From positions 43,446,501 to 43,510,500 of the forward strand of contig NC_070615.1 in the NCBI RefSeq assembly GCF_027172205.1: a stretch of 64,000 nucleotides of DNA, given 5' to 3'. A program made the position numbers and the translations under genes. This document shows positions 11,316-22,269 of the stretch, piece by piece. Positions within the stretch are counted from its first letter, which is position 1. Each line of letters starts with the position of its first letter. The notes under the pieces are model-generated. The model had not been told where the DNA came from, searched no databases, and was given only the letters and a program-made list of their open reading frames with translations. The DNA comes from Podarcis raffonei (taxonomy: Eukaryota > Chordata > Lepidosauria > Squamata > Lacertidae).

Positions 11316-11589
11316 CCCACTGCTCTCCAAGAGAGCCTTAGGGCACTCTGCATTATGGACTTGGTGCTGTTCATGGATGCACACCATCCTTGCAATGCCC
11401 TGTAATAATAAGTAATAAACCAAACAACATGGAAACAGCAACACCAGTTTACATGGAGGAAGAAGTATGGAATGACACCAGCAGGGTGCGGACATTTCAA
11501 AAACCCTGCATGCATGAGCCGTACCAAGTCTGCAACAGCTGCCGTGTGGAAGCACGCTAAGGTCACATGCACGCCATTAACTTCTGATG

Positions 11590-12473
11590 CATTCATATAT
11601 CACTTTAAAAGCCATGGCTTCCCACACTGAAAAAATGATGGGAACTGTAGTTCATTTAGGGTTGAGAGAGAGTTGTTAGGAGACTCCTATTCCCCTCACA
11701 GAGCTACAAGTTATCAGAGTGGTTTAGCAGCCCATCCTGCTTCCCAGGGAACTCTGGGAATCTGTGAGGGGAAGAGGGGTCTCCTAACAACTCTTGGCAG
11801 CCTTAGCAACAGTTCCCAGCATAGCTGTCAACCGTCCCTTATTTGGCGGGAAACTTCCTTATCCCAGCGCTGTGTCCCACTGCTGTCCCGGATTGATGAT
11901 GTCCCTTAAATTTCCCGGGTTTCATGCTCGCCCAGTTCGGAAGGGAAGCAGCGGCTCGGGGTCCTCCGCTGAGAGAGAGAGCGCGCATGAGCTGCTTCGT
12001 CTCCGTCTCTCCCTTTTCCCCCTCAGGGGCGTGTCGTGAGGAGATGGGTGGCGGCAGGCGGGCAGGCAGTCTCTCTCTTGCGAGACTTCCACCGCGCTGC
12101 CAGGGGAAGCCGGAGGTGGCTGAGGAGGCGGTCTGAGGGAGGAGGAAGAAGAGGGGATGGGGAGGGACGCAGAAGGGCGCCGCAACCGCCTCATGCTGGG
12201 CTCACGGGCGAGAGTCTCTCTTCCTCCCTCCCTCTCTCTCGGGTGGGGAAGGGCCGATGGAACTCCTCATGCCAGGACGACAGCAACCCCAACGTGCATA
12301 AGCTGAGCAAAATCCCTTATTTTGGCTGCTGATCCCTTATTTTCAAGGCTGCTGGTCCTTTATTTTCAAATCTGTAAGTTGACAGCTATGGTTCCCAGGA
12401 TTCTTTGGGGGAAAGCTTTGACTGTTGAAATGGCATGAGAGTGCTTTAAATGTACTGTGGGGATATGGCCCAA
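11590..12473. repeat. Fold-back MITE split by a hAT insertion
   Basis: The left half runs to ACAGTTCCCAG at 11819 and the right half resumes with GTTCCCAGGATTCTTTGGGG at 12391. Removing the 571-bp insert and one copy of GTTCCCAG restores the normal family sequence. This shows that the hAT element inserted later. Confidence 0.6.
11820..12390. mobile_element. 571-bp hAT-type non-autonomous element with GC-rich interior
   Basis: The termini CATAGCTGTCAAC and GTTGACAGCTATG are exact complements. The element is flanked by the 8-base direct repeat GTTCCCAG (11812-11819 and 12391-12398), as expected for the hAT superfamily. Two 90-bp relatives with the same ends lie at 12577 and 17596. The interior from about 11925 to 12290 is GC- and CpG-rich, unlike the surroundings. 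It has no transposase frame. The short ORFs inside show no family resemblance, so the origin of the GC-rich segment is unknown. Confidence 0.75.
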
Positions 12474-12576
12474 GTCACTAAACCAGTAGCTTTCAAAACT
12501 GCCACCTTATGGGAACTTTCTGGCTTGTTTGCTGGGGAATCTCAGGAACCCCTTGTGCAGTACAAAGGATTGTGGT

Positions 12577-12667
12577 CATAGCTGTCAACATTTCTCTTTT
12601 TTAAAAGGGAAATTCCCTTATTCCGAATAGGATTCCTTGCAAGAAAAGGGAAAAGTTGACAGCTATG
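12577..12667. mobile_element. 91-bp hAT MITE
   Basis: The ends CATAGCTGTCAAC and GTTGACAGCTATG are perfect inverted repeats. The flanks ATTGTGGT and ATCGTGGT match at 7 of 8 positions. The core AATTCCCTTATTCCGAATAG is shared with the copy at 17596. Confidence 0.8.
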
Positions 12668-12679
12668 ATCGTGGTGGTG

Positions 12680-13110
12680 GGTAGGGAGAGCATATTTTAA
12701 GGGTTCATTCTCCATTCCCTGACTAGGCCTGTTGGTCTAGTTGGAGTGTGGCCACGAACGCAGTCACTACCGCTCTGTGGGGCTGCATTGCATGTGGAGA
12801 TGGACAATGGCAGGCTGCCTGGCTTTCAGGGAAGCCGGAGCACTGTTACTACGGTTTTCGTTGAGGAACCACAGAGTTCACCAGAACGCAGCTTGAAAAC
12901 AGCCACGCCATTGTGAAAGTCAGTACCAAAACCCAGAGACAGCCCAGCTGTCAGTACCTGAGGTGGAAAATTCAACTTGTGCCCCACCCCATCTGCCACC
13001 TCAGCCTGCTTAATTGTATGGACTCTGTCAGCACAAAACTTAAAAGAAAAAAAGAGCCAGCATCTATAAAGCCTGGTGAAAAACAGGCAAGAGAACCGTT
13101 TGTGGGGAAC
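12680..13110. other. Unassigned sequence
   Basis: I found no exon with splice support and no recognised repeat. Confidence 0.35.
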
Positions 13111-13116
13111 CATTGG

Positions 13117-13222
13117 CCTTTCAAGATGTTGCTTGAATTACAACTCCCATCATCCCTGGCCATTGGCCATGCTTGCAGGGGCTGGTGGGAATTGTAGCCC
13201 AGCAATCTCTGGAGGGCCACAC
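13117..13222. repeat. Palindromic MITE copy
   Basis: ATTACAACTCCCATCATCCC and GGTGGGAATTGTAGCCCAGC are the inverted arms. Confidence 0.55.
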
Positions 13223-13343
13223 CTGCAAGGGAGGGTGAGGAGATTGAATCCTGAGGTAGATTGGCTCACTTTAGGCTGCTGTGGAGGCTGGTCCATTAGG
13301 ATAAATAGGGCAACCTCAGTCTGGCCTTAGCCAGTACCCACTT

Positions 13344-13722
13344 CCCCCAAACCCTCCAAGGCTCCCTATTTTCCAGGAACAGTCCTGGATTTACAGAAGC
13401 TGTCCCAATTTCTGATTTGATCCCATGGCATCCCACTTTTCCTTAGGATGTCCCTATTTTCATCAGAGAAATACTGGAGGGTGTGGAGTTATCCGACCCC
13501 CAACTTATCTGAAGGCAGCCCTGTATAGGGAAGTTTTTTCAATGTTTCATATTTTATTATGTTTTTATATATGTTGGAAGCAGCCCAGAGTGTCTTGGGC
13601 AACCCAGTCAGATGGGCGGGGTATAAATAGTAAAATTATTATTATTATTACTTCTTCTTATTATTATGGAATAGGAAGTCCCTATTTTCATTGGAGGAGT
13701 GTTGGAGGGTGCTTTCTTAGGG
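13344..13722 (+). mobile_element. Composite repeat: MITE flanks around an L2-like 3' end
   Basis: The order is CCCTATTTTCCAGGAACAG, then TCCCTATTTTCATCAGAG, then an L2-like segment (CTGAAGGCAGCCCTGTATAG to GGCGGGGTATAAATAG plus ATT repeats), then GTCCCTATTTTCATTGGAG and TTGGAGGGTG. The same three-part order occurs in reverse orientation at 29268-29718. This suggests that the whole block moves or was copied as a unit. Confidence 0.55.
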
Positions 13723-13965
13723 TGTGTTTGTGCTATCAGTTTGTTCCTCCTCCTCAAACTCAGCATTGCCCTTGCATAACTCAGCTGAGAGGTAGAGAGG
13801 GGATGAATCTAGATTTACTTGGCCCTGCCTGTCATTGGCTCTGGCTGCCCTCCTTTTGACCTCCCTGCCTTCTGCCCCATCAGTTCCAATGGACACCAAC
13901 AGCCATTGGTGTTGGGAAATGCCGTTTTTGAAAGCCTCTCCATGTTTATTCCTTCATGAGTTGCC

Positions 13966-13966
<1 letters not shown>

Positions 13967-14007
<41 letters not shown>

Positions 14008-14018
14008 GTAATAATAAT
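13967..14018. repeat. (AAT)n microsatellite
   Basis: About sixteen AAT units with one AGT interruption. Confidence 0.9.
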
Positions 14019-14375
14019 TCTCTAGGCAGCTTACCGAGTGAAATAGATAAATTTAAATAGCATGCCATCTAGTTTAGAAACCAACCCAGCTATAGCAAAT
14101 AATAAAATTCACTCATAAAAGCCAACATATATCAGCAGGCACAAATCAAACCTTTAAAAAAGCACACCAAGAACTCAGGCCAATGTAAGTTTTAATAGTG
14201 GGAGTGGTTCCTACTTGCAAATTAATAGTCAGTTGTAATAAAAACTACGGTAATCCATTCAAAAGTATGTATTCTGACAAGGATTACAAACTCAAATAGA
14301 GATTACAAACTCTAACAGAGTTTTTAATAACAAGAACTCCAATTTATTTCACAAATCAAACCTTGGCGGCCAACC

Positions 14376-14420
<45 letters not shown>
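14376..14420. repeat. (GATA)n microsatellite
   Basis: About eleven uninterrupted GATA units. Confidence 0.95.
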
Positions 14421-14424
14421 TAGC

Positions 14425-15420
14425 ATAACAAAACATATGCTAAAACCTAAAACTGGTAGAGTTGTCGTAATTCTGTAATTCCGGAAGGGGGGGGGATGAC
14501 ATCAATTGTGTTAAAAGATATTAGAGATGCTAAAAGGTCTGAGAAGACAAAAACAAAGTCTTTGGTGCTGAAAAATCACTGACAGACACAGCAGCCCTCT
14601 TTCTCACGGGAGATTGGCGCACAGACGGTTCAAACTTCTGAAAAGTCATGGCTCCTAACACGTTGCCCTTCCTGAAGGAGGCTGGATACCACCCTGCCTC
14701 TATGTTTGTTTTCTACCTGTAGGGTCGTTTCCACGAAAAGGAATGCCAGATATCCCCTGACTCTTTAAACAGGACCGCCATACGTCCGGGCTTTCAAAGG
14801 TGGAATTGACGTCCGGGAGGGAAGGTGACACATTGTCCTGGATCTTAGGCAAGTCAATCGAAAAATTGCAGGTTTTTTGGCATTTTTGTTTAAAATAGCT
14901 CAACAACTTTGGGGTTAGTCTAAAAAAAAAAAGCTCAACAATTTTGGGGTGTTCCTAAATAAAGCTCAACAACTTTCGAGGTTGTCAGAGCCTGCATCAC
15001 ATGGCTTCTCCATCTGATAATATCAGATAGATATTAGCCTCTTCTTGAAATACGGCAACCCTGCTTTAAGGTGATATGCTGCTGCTTTAAATGTATATCG
15101 TGGGGGGTGGGGAGGGAATGGCAGCACAGAATGGAAATAGCCAGAGCCACACATCCTTAATCACATTCTGGCATTTGCCACAGAAGAAAGCGTTGCCCTG
15201 CCATGGCAACAACCAGATCCGACCACAGGAGGGCGTATTGAAGCTGAAATTGTCACAGTGCAGAGACAGTTAACAGTGCCAGTTTTTCAATGAAAGCACC
15301 GCTGGAGAATGAGCTTGGATAGGCCATCTGATGCAGGCTCAACTGTTCGAAAGAGAGAAAATATAACCATTGCTGCGTCTTGTATAAATTTTTGGTTTTC
15401 CAAAGGTACATGTAGGGCAA
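14425..15420. other. Mostly unassigned; contains inverted cousin of the 1.4-kb tandem repeat
   Basis: At 14880-14985 the sequence has three copies of AAAGCTCAACAA(C/T)TTT-type motifs. These are the complement of the GTTGAGCTTT motif repeated at 1363-1600. The rest (14425-14870 and 15000-15420) shows no exon or recognised repeat. Confidence 0.4.
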
Positions 15421-15424
15421 ACAA

Positions 15425-15987
15425 CTAGATCAAGGGAAGTAATAGTGCCACTGTATTCTGCTCTGGTCAGACCTCACCTGGAGTACTGTGTCCAGTTCTG
15501 GGCACCACAGTTCAAGAAGGACACTGACAAACTGGAACGTGTCCAAAGGAGGGCAACCAAAATAGTCAAAGGCCTGGAAACGATGCCTTATGAGGAACGG
15601 CTAAGGGAGCTGGGCATGTTTAGCCTGGAGAAGAGGAGGCTAAGGGATGATATGATAGCCATGTTCAAATATATAAAAGGATGTCACATAGAGGAGGGAG
15701 AAAGGTTGTTTTCTGCTGCTCCAGAGAAGCGGACACGGAGCAATGGATCCAAACTACAAGAAAGAAGATTCCACCTAAACATTAGGAAGAACTTCCTGAC
15801 AGTAAGAGCTGTTTGACAGTGGAATTTGCTGCCAAGGAGTGTGGTGGAGTCTCCTTCTTTGGAGGTCTTTAAGCAGAGGCTTGACAACCATATGTCAGGA
15901 GTGCTCTGATGGTGTTTCCTGCTTGGCAGGGGGTTGGACTCGATGGCCCTTGTGGTCTCTTCCAATTCTATGATTCTATGATTCTAG
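15425..15987 (+). mobile_element. CR1 LINE, 5'-truncated
   Basis: It matches the last 565 bases of the CR1 at 18912-21630 with only a handful of substitutions. It encodes the end of ORF2 ([18 protein letters not shown] through [13 protein letters not shown]-like text). It ends in the CR1 hallmark octamer tail TATGATTCTATGATTCTA. Relative to the longer copy it carries an earlier stop (the codon at 15815-15817 reads TGA where the other has CGA). The high similarity indicates recent insertion. Confidence 0.9.
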
Positions 15988-16617
15988 AATGGAGTCCAAA
16001 GACTCTCCTTGGGAAATTAGGTTAAAAAAAGGCATCCCTTTCCTTTGCCACAATCCTTTTTCACTGGCCTCAATGTATTGTCCAGCATTCAGGGGTGGTT
16101 TGACCATTGGGGCAGATGGGGGGGGCACTGCCCCACCAGCCTCAGTCAACCCTCTTACTTGCAACCACTCCAGAGGATCGTAGTATCAGCTAAGTCTCTC
16201 CCCTCATTTCTAATACGTTTTATTCCATTTTGAAAACTTAAAACACATTAACTTCAAATTCAGCATACATTTTTATTTCAAAATAAGTAGGGTGGCTTCC
16301 CACCCTTACCTTACTGTGGTGTTTTTGTTTCCACCCATAATCTGCTGCATTTTATGTCAAACTATATCTAATAACATATTTCCTCTGTTACACTTATTGC
16401 CATTCTTAATCTGCTGCTCATAATTCAACCCCTTTCAAAATTCATTTGAGTACAGTTCTTTCTCAGGTATTCCAAAAAGGGTTTCCATTCTTCATTATAA
16501 ACTAAGTCAGCTAAGTCTCAGCATTGCCCCTTGTAGAAATAAGCAAGGATGACGATGGGGAATTCGTTGGTTCTGCCTGTCATAGGTTCTGGGCTCTACC
16601 TCCGGTATGGAGCCTTG

Positions 16618-16975
16618 GGATGCGGGTGGCGCTGTGGTCTAAACCACTGAGCCTAGGGCTTGCCAGTTGGAAAGTCGGCAGTTTGAATCCCTGCAACGGG
16701 GTGAGCTCCTGTTGCTCGGTCCCAGCTCCTGCCAACTTAGCAGTTCGAAAGCACGTCAAAGTGCAAGTAGATAAATAGGTACCACTCCAGCGGGAAGGTA
16801 AACGGCATTTCCGTGCGCTGCTCTGGCTCGCCAGAAGCGGCTTAGTCATGCTGGCCACATGACCCAGAGAAACTGTCTGCAGACAAACGTCGGCTCTCTT
16901 GGCCAGTAAAGCGAGATGAGTGCTGCAACCCCAGAGTTGTTCATGACTGGACCTAATGATCCTTTACCTTTACCT
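16618..16975 (+). mobile_element. Sauria-type SINE
   Basis: The 5' part is tRNA-related, with an A-box-like TGGCGCTGTGGTCTAAACC and a B-box-like GTTTGAATCCC. It is followed by the conserved AAGTAGATAAATAGGTACC and CGGCTTAGTCATGCTGGCC blocks and the ACCTTTACCT 3' end. These features define the squamate Sauria SINE, whose tail is related to Bov-B LINEs. The tRNA-like part is not a functional tRNA gene. Confidence 0.9.
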
Positions 16976-17129
16976 CCCCCAAAGGAGGATGAAACGACTC
17001 CCCTGTGAGGACAGATTATAGCATTTTGGGCATGATAGAAGCACATACAATTATACATAGCACAGAGAAGTAGTTCTTCTCCCTCGAAATGCTAGACCTT
17101 TGGGGACCCAAAGAAGCAGAATGTTGGAA

Positions 17130-17325
17130 GACGCAGGACAGACAACAGAAATTCCTGCATTGCATGGCGTTGGGCTGGATAACCCTCAGGCTCCCTTCCA
17201 ACTCTTCAGTGATTCCTTCTTCACAAACCACAGAGTTAAACTACAGAATTTGCTCCCAAAAGAAGCAGTGATGGGTCACCAAGTTGGATGGATTTGAAAC
17301 AGGCTTAGGCAAACCCATGAATAGT
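17130..17325 (+). mobile_element. Diverged CR1-like 3' fragment
   Basis: Contains GGCTGGATAACCCTCAGG...CCCTTCCAACTC and then TAAACTACAGAATTTGCTCC and GTTGGATGGATTTGAAACAGG. These correspond to the CR1 segment preceding 'WNLLP...SxxxFKQRLD'. Confidence 0.45.
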
Positions 17326-17595
17326 ATCAAGAGCTGCTTGGGAAGATGCTTATGAATGCCAGTGACTGGAAACAGCTGGGAGGGGGGGAAGAGAGGTTCA
17401 GGTCCTGCTTTTAGGCTGTCCATGGGCATGTGGCTGGCCAGCAGGGGTGCCAACTTGAACAAAACGTTGGGGGCCCCAGTTAAGCCCGTCACCACATGAT
17501 CAACCACAAGACACGCACACACATACACACACACAGCATTTGAATGCCAGTGCCCATCAACTTTGGGGGTCCAAGGCCCCTCAGATAGTTCATGG

Positions 17596-17685
17596 CATAG
17601 CTGTCAACTTTCCCCCCTTTTTAAGGGAAATTCCCTTATTCCGAATAGGATTCCTCGCAAGAAAAGGGAAAAGTTGATAGCTATG
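17596..17685. mobile_element. 90-bp hAT MITE
   Basis: The left end is CATAGCTGTCAAC and the right end GTTGATAGCTATG. The core matches the copy at 12577 almost base for base. The flanks GTTCATGG and GTTATGGG are a weak 8-bp duplication. Confidence 0.75.
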
Positions 17686-17803
17686 GTTATGGGCAAGGAA
17701 GCAAAGGGACCTCAGCCCCTAGGAGTTAGCTCCTATGTTGGCCACTGTGAGAAAAGGATGCTGGAGATTGAAATTTAAGATTGTAAAAAAGAAGAAGAGA
17801 GAA

Positions 17804-18125
17804 CTAAGGCCACATTCATGACATGCCTTTATAACAGTACCACGCAACTTTAAACAGCCATGGCTTCCCCCAAGGAATTCTGGGATCAGTAGTTCATTAA
17901 GGGTTCTGAGACATTTTACAAGGCCCCTGTTCCCCTCCCTAGAGCTACAGTTCTCAGAATTCCCTGTGAAGAGGGGTTGATTGTTAATCCACTTTGGCAA
18001 TTGTAGCTCCGAGGAGGGAGAGAAGAGTTTCCTAATGACTCTTGGCACCCTTAACAAGCCACAACCCCAGAATTATTTGGGGGGAAGCTATGACTGTTTA
18101 AAGTGATATGATACTGCTTTAAATG
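17804..18125. repeat. Fold-back MITE
   Basis: Inverted arms TTTAAACAGCCATGGCTTCC and GGAAGCTATGACTGTTTAAA, plus an internal AATTCCCTGTGAAGAGGGG segment. It abuts the Tigger-like MITE at its right end. Confidence 0.6.
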
Positions 18126-18345
18126 TACAGTGGTACCTCGGGTTACATATGCTTCAGGTTACAGACTCTGCTAATCCAGAAATATTACCTCAGGGTTAAG
18201 AACTTTGCTTCAGGATGAGAACAGAAATCGTGTGGCGGCAGCAGGAGGCCCCATTAGCTAAAGTGGTACTTCAGGCTAAGAACAGTTTCAGGTTAAGAAC
18301 GGACCTCCGGAACGAATTAAGTACTTAACCCGAGGTACCAGTGTA
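18126..18345. mobile_element. Tigger-like (Tc1/mariner) MITE
   Basis: TA-flanked termini CAGTGGTACCTCGGGTTA and TAACCCGAGGTACCAGTG form near-perfect inverted repeats. The motif TTCAGGTTA(A/C)(A/G)AAC-like is repeated several times inside. It is about 80-90% similar to the copy at 55447. Confidence 0.8.
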
Positions 18346-18483
18346 TGGTGAGATTGTGGGCTAAGAGAAGCCCACCCCTGGTACCCTTCTTTGTGGTCCC
18401 CCAGTTCCTCTTTTGCAGAGAGTGAGCCTGGCGCCATTGCCCCTTCAGTGAGATTTTCACTCTACCCCTCTCTATTTCTACAG

Positions 18484-18604
18484 TCTTCCTGGGTTGCCAT
18501 GCTGTGTGCAAAGGATGAGTTCTTGGACGAGCTCTTGCAAAAGTGCGTATCCTGCAATGTCACATGTCACCCGCGCCCATTTCAAGGATGTGCCGATGCC
18601 TGCA
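18484..18604 (+). CDS. TNFRSF13B: TACI exon 2: first cysteine-rich domain
   Basis: The acceptor is CTATTTCTACAG and the donor GTGAGT. The exon starts at phase 0 and ends after the first base of a codon. It encodes CAKDEFLDELLQKCVSCNVT and continues CHPRPFQGCADAC, giving the six cysteines of a TACI CRD. The D-E-L residues match the DxL ligand-contact motif known for BAFF/APRIL receptors. The segment before it, SSWVAM, lines up with LWTGVAM of human TACI (recalled from memory). Read-through of the upstream frame gives an open extension to 18391, but that is intron. Confidence 0.9.
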
Positions 18605-18911
18605 GTGAGTGTCCTGGGAACATGTGCTGTTTTATTTTATTTTTAAGTTGCAATATTTGCGTGCCTCTTTTCAACCATGCTGCTCCCAGATCCTGGAATC
18701 AGATCCGCTGACATCAATTGCTGCATTCCCATTGCAATGGCAGCTCAGAAATAGCCCTTGATGGTCCCAGAGAAAGATAACCTCTCCCGGCTCCTGGCTC
18801 GCTTTCCTGGAAAAATGGTGGTATAATTTTTTTTGTAAAAAAAAGAGAGAAAAAAAAGAGGATGTTCATTTGCATAAAATTTGCACAAAAATTGAATATG
18901 TTAATTTGTAA

Positions 18912-21630
18912 GCTTAAATGAAAATGGAGAGATACAATCTATTTCAGAGAAACAGACCAGACAAGAAAGGAGGAAGAGTGGCGTTATATGTCAGGGATGT
19001 GTATACCTGTGAAGAGATCCAAGATTTAGAACCTCAAAGCCAAAGTGAGAGCATTTGGGTCAAAATTAAGGGAGAGAAGAATAACAGTGACCTCATTGTG
19101 GGAGTTTACTATAGATCCCCAAGCCAAACGGAGGACATAGATGATGCCTTCCTGGAACAGATGGCCAAGCATGCAAAAGGAAGGGAGATAGTAGTAATGG
19201 GGGACTTCAATTACCCGGATATTTGTTGGATGTCAAACTCAGCCAAGAGCATAAGGTCAAACAAATTCCTCACTGGCCTTGCAGACAATTTCATTGTCCA
19301 GAAAGTGGGAGAAGCAACAAGAGGAACAGCCATTTTAGATCTGGTCCTAACCAATGTTGATGACCTGGTTAGTGGGGTAGAAGTGGAAGGATCATTAGGC
19401 GCGAGTGATCATGCTCTTCTGAAGTTTACTATACAGCGGAAAGGAGCAGCCAAGCATACTAGGACTCAATTTCTCGACTTTAAGAAAGCCGACTTCATAA
19501 AACTTAGGGAAGTGCTGGGTGAGATCCCATGGACAGTAATACTAAAAGGAAAGGGAGTTCATGATGGCTGGGAGTTTGTTAAGAGGGAGATAGTAAAAGC
19601 ACAACTTCAGGCAATACTAATGAGACAGAAACATGGAAGGTGCCTAAAGAAGCCAGGGTGGCTATCTAAAGAACTTTTAACTGAGTTAAGATTAAAAAAG
19701 GATGTGTACAAAAAATGGAAAAGGGGGGAAACCACCAAAGAGGAATTCAAACAAATAGCCAGCACGTGTAGACACAAAGTCAGAAAAGCTAAAGCACAGA
19801 ATGAACTCAGGCTTGCTAGAGAGGTTAAAAGCAACAAAAAAGGCTTTTATGGGTATGTTCATAGCAAAAGGAAGAACAAAGAAACAGTGGGGTCACTCAG
19901 AGGAGAAGATGGTGAAATGCAAACAGGGGACACAGAAAGGGCTGAACTCCTCAATGCTTTCTTTGCCTCAGTCTTCTCTGATAAAGAAAACAATGCCTGA
20001 CCTGAAGAATTTGGAGCAAATGATTCAGCAGAGGAAACACAGCCCAGAATAACTAAGGAGATAGTACAAGAATACTTGGCTAGTCTAGATGTATTCAAGT
20101 CTCCAGGGCCAGATGAACTGCATCCAAGAGTATTAAAAGAACTGGCAGATCTGATTTCAGAACCACTGGCAGTCATCTTTGAGAATTCCTGGAGAACAGG
20201 CGAAGTCCTGGCAGACTGGAGGAGGGCAAATGTTGTCCCTATTTTCAAAAAGGGGAAAAGAGAGGACCCAAATAATTACCGCCCAGTCAGTCTGACATCA
20301 ATACCAGGGAAGATTCTGGAGCAGATCATTAAGCAAACAGTCTGTGAGCACCTAGAAAGGAATGCTGTGATCACCAATAGTCAGCATGGATTTCTGAAAA
20401 ATAAGTCATGTCAGACTAACCTGATCTCGTTTTTTGACAGAATTACAAGCCTGGTAGATGAAGGGAACGCAGTGGATGTAGCCTACTTTGATTTCAGCAA
20501 GGCATTTGACAAGGTGCCCCATGATATTCTTGTAAAGAAGCTGGTAAAATGCGGTCTTGACTATGCTACCACTCAGTGGATTTGTAACTGGCTGACTGAC
20601 CGAACCCAAAGGGTGCTCATCAATGGTTCCTCTTCATCCTGGAGAAGAGTGACTAGTGGGGTGCCACAGGGTTCTGTCTTGGGCCCGGTCTTATTCAACA
20701 TCTTTATCAACGACTTGGATGATGGACTCAAGGGCATCCTGATCAAATTTGCAGATGACACCAAACTGGGAGGGGTGGCTAACACCCCAGAGGACAGGAT
20801 CACACTTCAAAACGACCTTGACAGATTAGAGAACTGGGCCAAAACAAACAAGATGAATTTTAACAGGGAGAAATGTAAAGTATTGCACTTGGGCAAAAAA
20901 AATGAGAGGCACAAATACAAGATGGGTGACACCTGGTTTGAGAGCAGTACATGTGAAAAGGATCTAGGAGTCTTGGTTGACCACAAACTTGACATAAGCC
21001 AACAGTGTGACGCGGCAGCTAAAAAAGCCAATGCAATTCTGGGCTGCATCAATAGGAGTATAGCATCTAGATCAAGGGAAGTAATAGTGCCACTGTATTC
21101 TGCTCTGGTCAGACCTCACCTGGAGTACTGTGTCCAGTTCTGGGCACCACAGTTCAAGAAGGACACTGACAAACTGGAACGTGTCCAGAGGAGGGCAACC
21201 AAAATGGTCAAAGGCCTGGAAACGATGCCTTATGAGGAACGGCTAAGGGAGCTGGGCATGTTTAGCCTGGAGAAGAGGAGGTTAAGGGGTGATATGATAG
21301 CCATGTTCAAATATATAAAAGGATGTCACATAGAGGAGGGAGAAAGGTTGTTTTCTGCTGCTCCAGAGAAGCGGACACGGAGCAATGGATCCAAACTACA
21401 AGAAAGAAGATTCCACCTAAACATTAGGAAGAACTTCCTGACAGTAAGAGCTGTTCGACAGTGGAATTTGCTGCCAAGGAGTGTGGTGGAGTCTCCTTCT
21501 TTGGAGGTCTTTAAGCAGAGGCTTGACAACCATATGTCAGGAGTGCTCTGATGGTGTTTCCTGCTTGGCAGGGGGTTGGACTCGATGGCCCTTGTGGTCT
21601 CTTCCAACTCTATGATTCTATGATTCTATG
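18912..21630 (+). mobile_element. CR1 LINE, nearly complete ORF2
   Basis: The two long frames, 18918-20000 and 20076-21551, lie in the same reading frame, with a single in-frame TGA at 19998-20000. The codon may derive from CGA by CpG decay. The first part is the apurinic endonuclease, with [13 protein letters not shown] and the catalytic SDH in [10 protein letters not shown]. The second is the reverse transcriptase, with [36 protein letters not shown] and the catalytic FADD. The start of the endonuclease and ORF1 are missing, so the copy is 5'-truncated. The 3' end carries ATGATTCTATGATTCTATG octamers. It is near-identical to 15425-15987 at its 3' end, implying recent activity. Confidence 0.93.
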
Positions 21631-22269
21631 AAAAATGTGTGACTATGATTTAATATTGCATTTTTCTGTCCTGGGGAAATGGGCAGCCAAGTGAGCTGTG
21701 TGTTTTGCACAGCCTGCTGTTCAGGTGCTACTAATCTTTGATGGGAAGATGAAAGGGCCCTTGCCCTCCTTTCTAAAGGGTATTTATTGGTGTTGCCAGA
21801 CCTCCAGTCTGACCTGAAGTCTCCAGGTGTGCCTGGCCCCCTGTAGATGTCAGATGGAGGTGAATCTCCAGGTGGACAAAAGTCCCTTTAATAATAATAC
21901 ATATTATCAAGAAGACTTACATGCAGCTTGCAAGCTTACAAAGCCCAGCAGGAGCCAGCTACAAATTGTAGCATACTTGGAGGTGGGGAAGTGCCCCCCC
22001 CATTAACTTCCATCTCCAGGGCCCATCCTGTGACATCACCAGGGGCCACCCTAGCTCAGAGGTTTGGGATGTGAAACCTCAGGGTTTGGGATGCTCCTGA
22101 TTTGACAACTCTAGTATTTATCTTTTGGCCAGACTTGGACTGGACAGCCCTTCAAATAGGGAGCTCCACCAAGTAGGAAAGAAGCTCTAGTGTTGGAGAG
22201 GGAGTGTTTTCATCAGAGTCCTCTTCCAGAGTCCACCAGATGTTCCCACTGGTACTCAGCCTTGGTCAA

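Noticed and set aside
12036-12332. Open frames in the GC-rich block as a possible host exon
   Set aside because: They lie wholly inside an element with perfect TIRs and an 8-bp TSD, overlap on both strands and have no family resemblance.
16618-16720. tRNA gene
   Set aside because: A and B boxes are present, but the sequence continues as a Sauria SINE and no cloverleaf is intact.
20076-21551. 491-aa reverse-transcriptase frame as a host gene
   Set aside because: It is CR1 ORF2: FADD and SGVPQG motifs, octamer 3' tail and a second truncated copy nearby.
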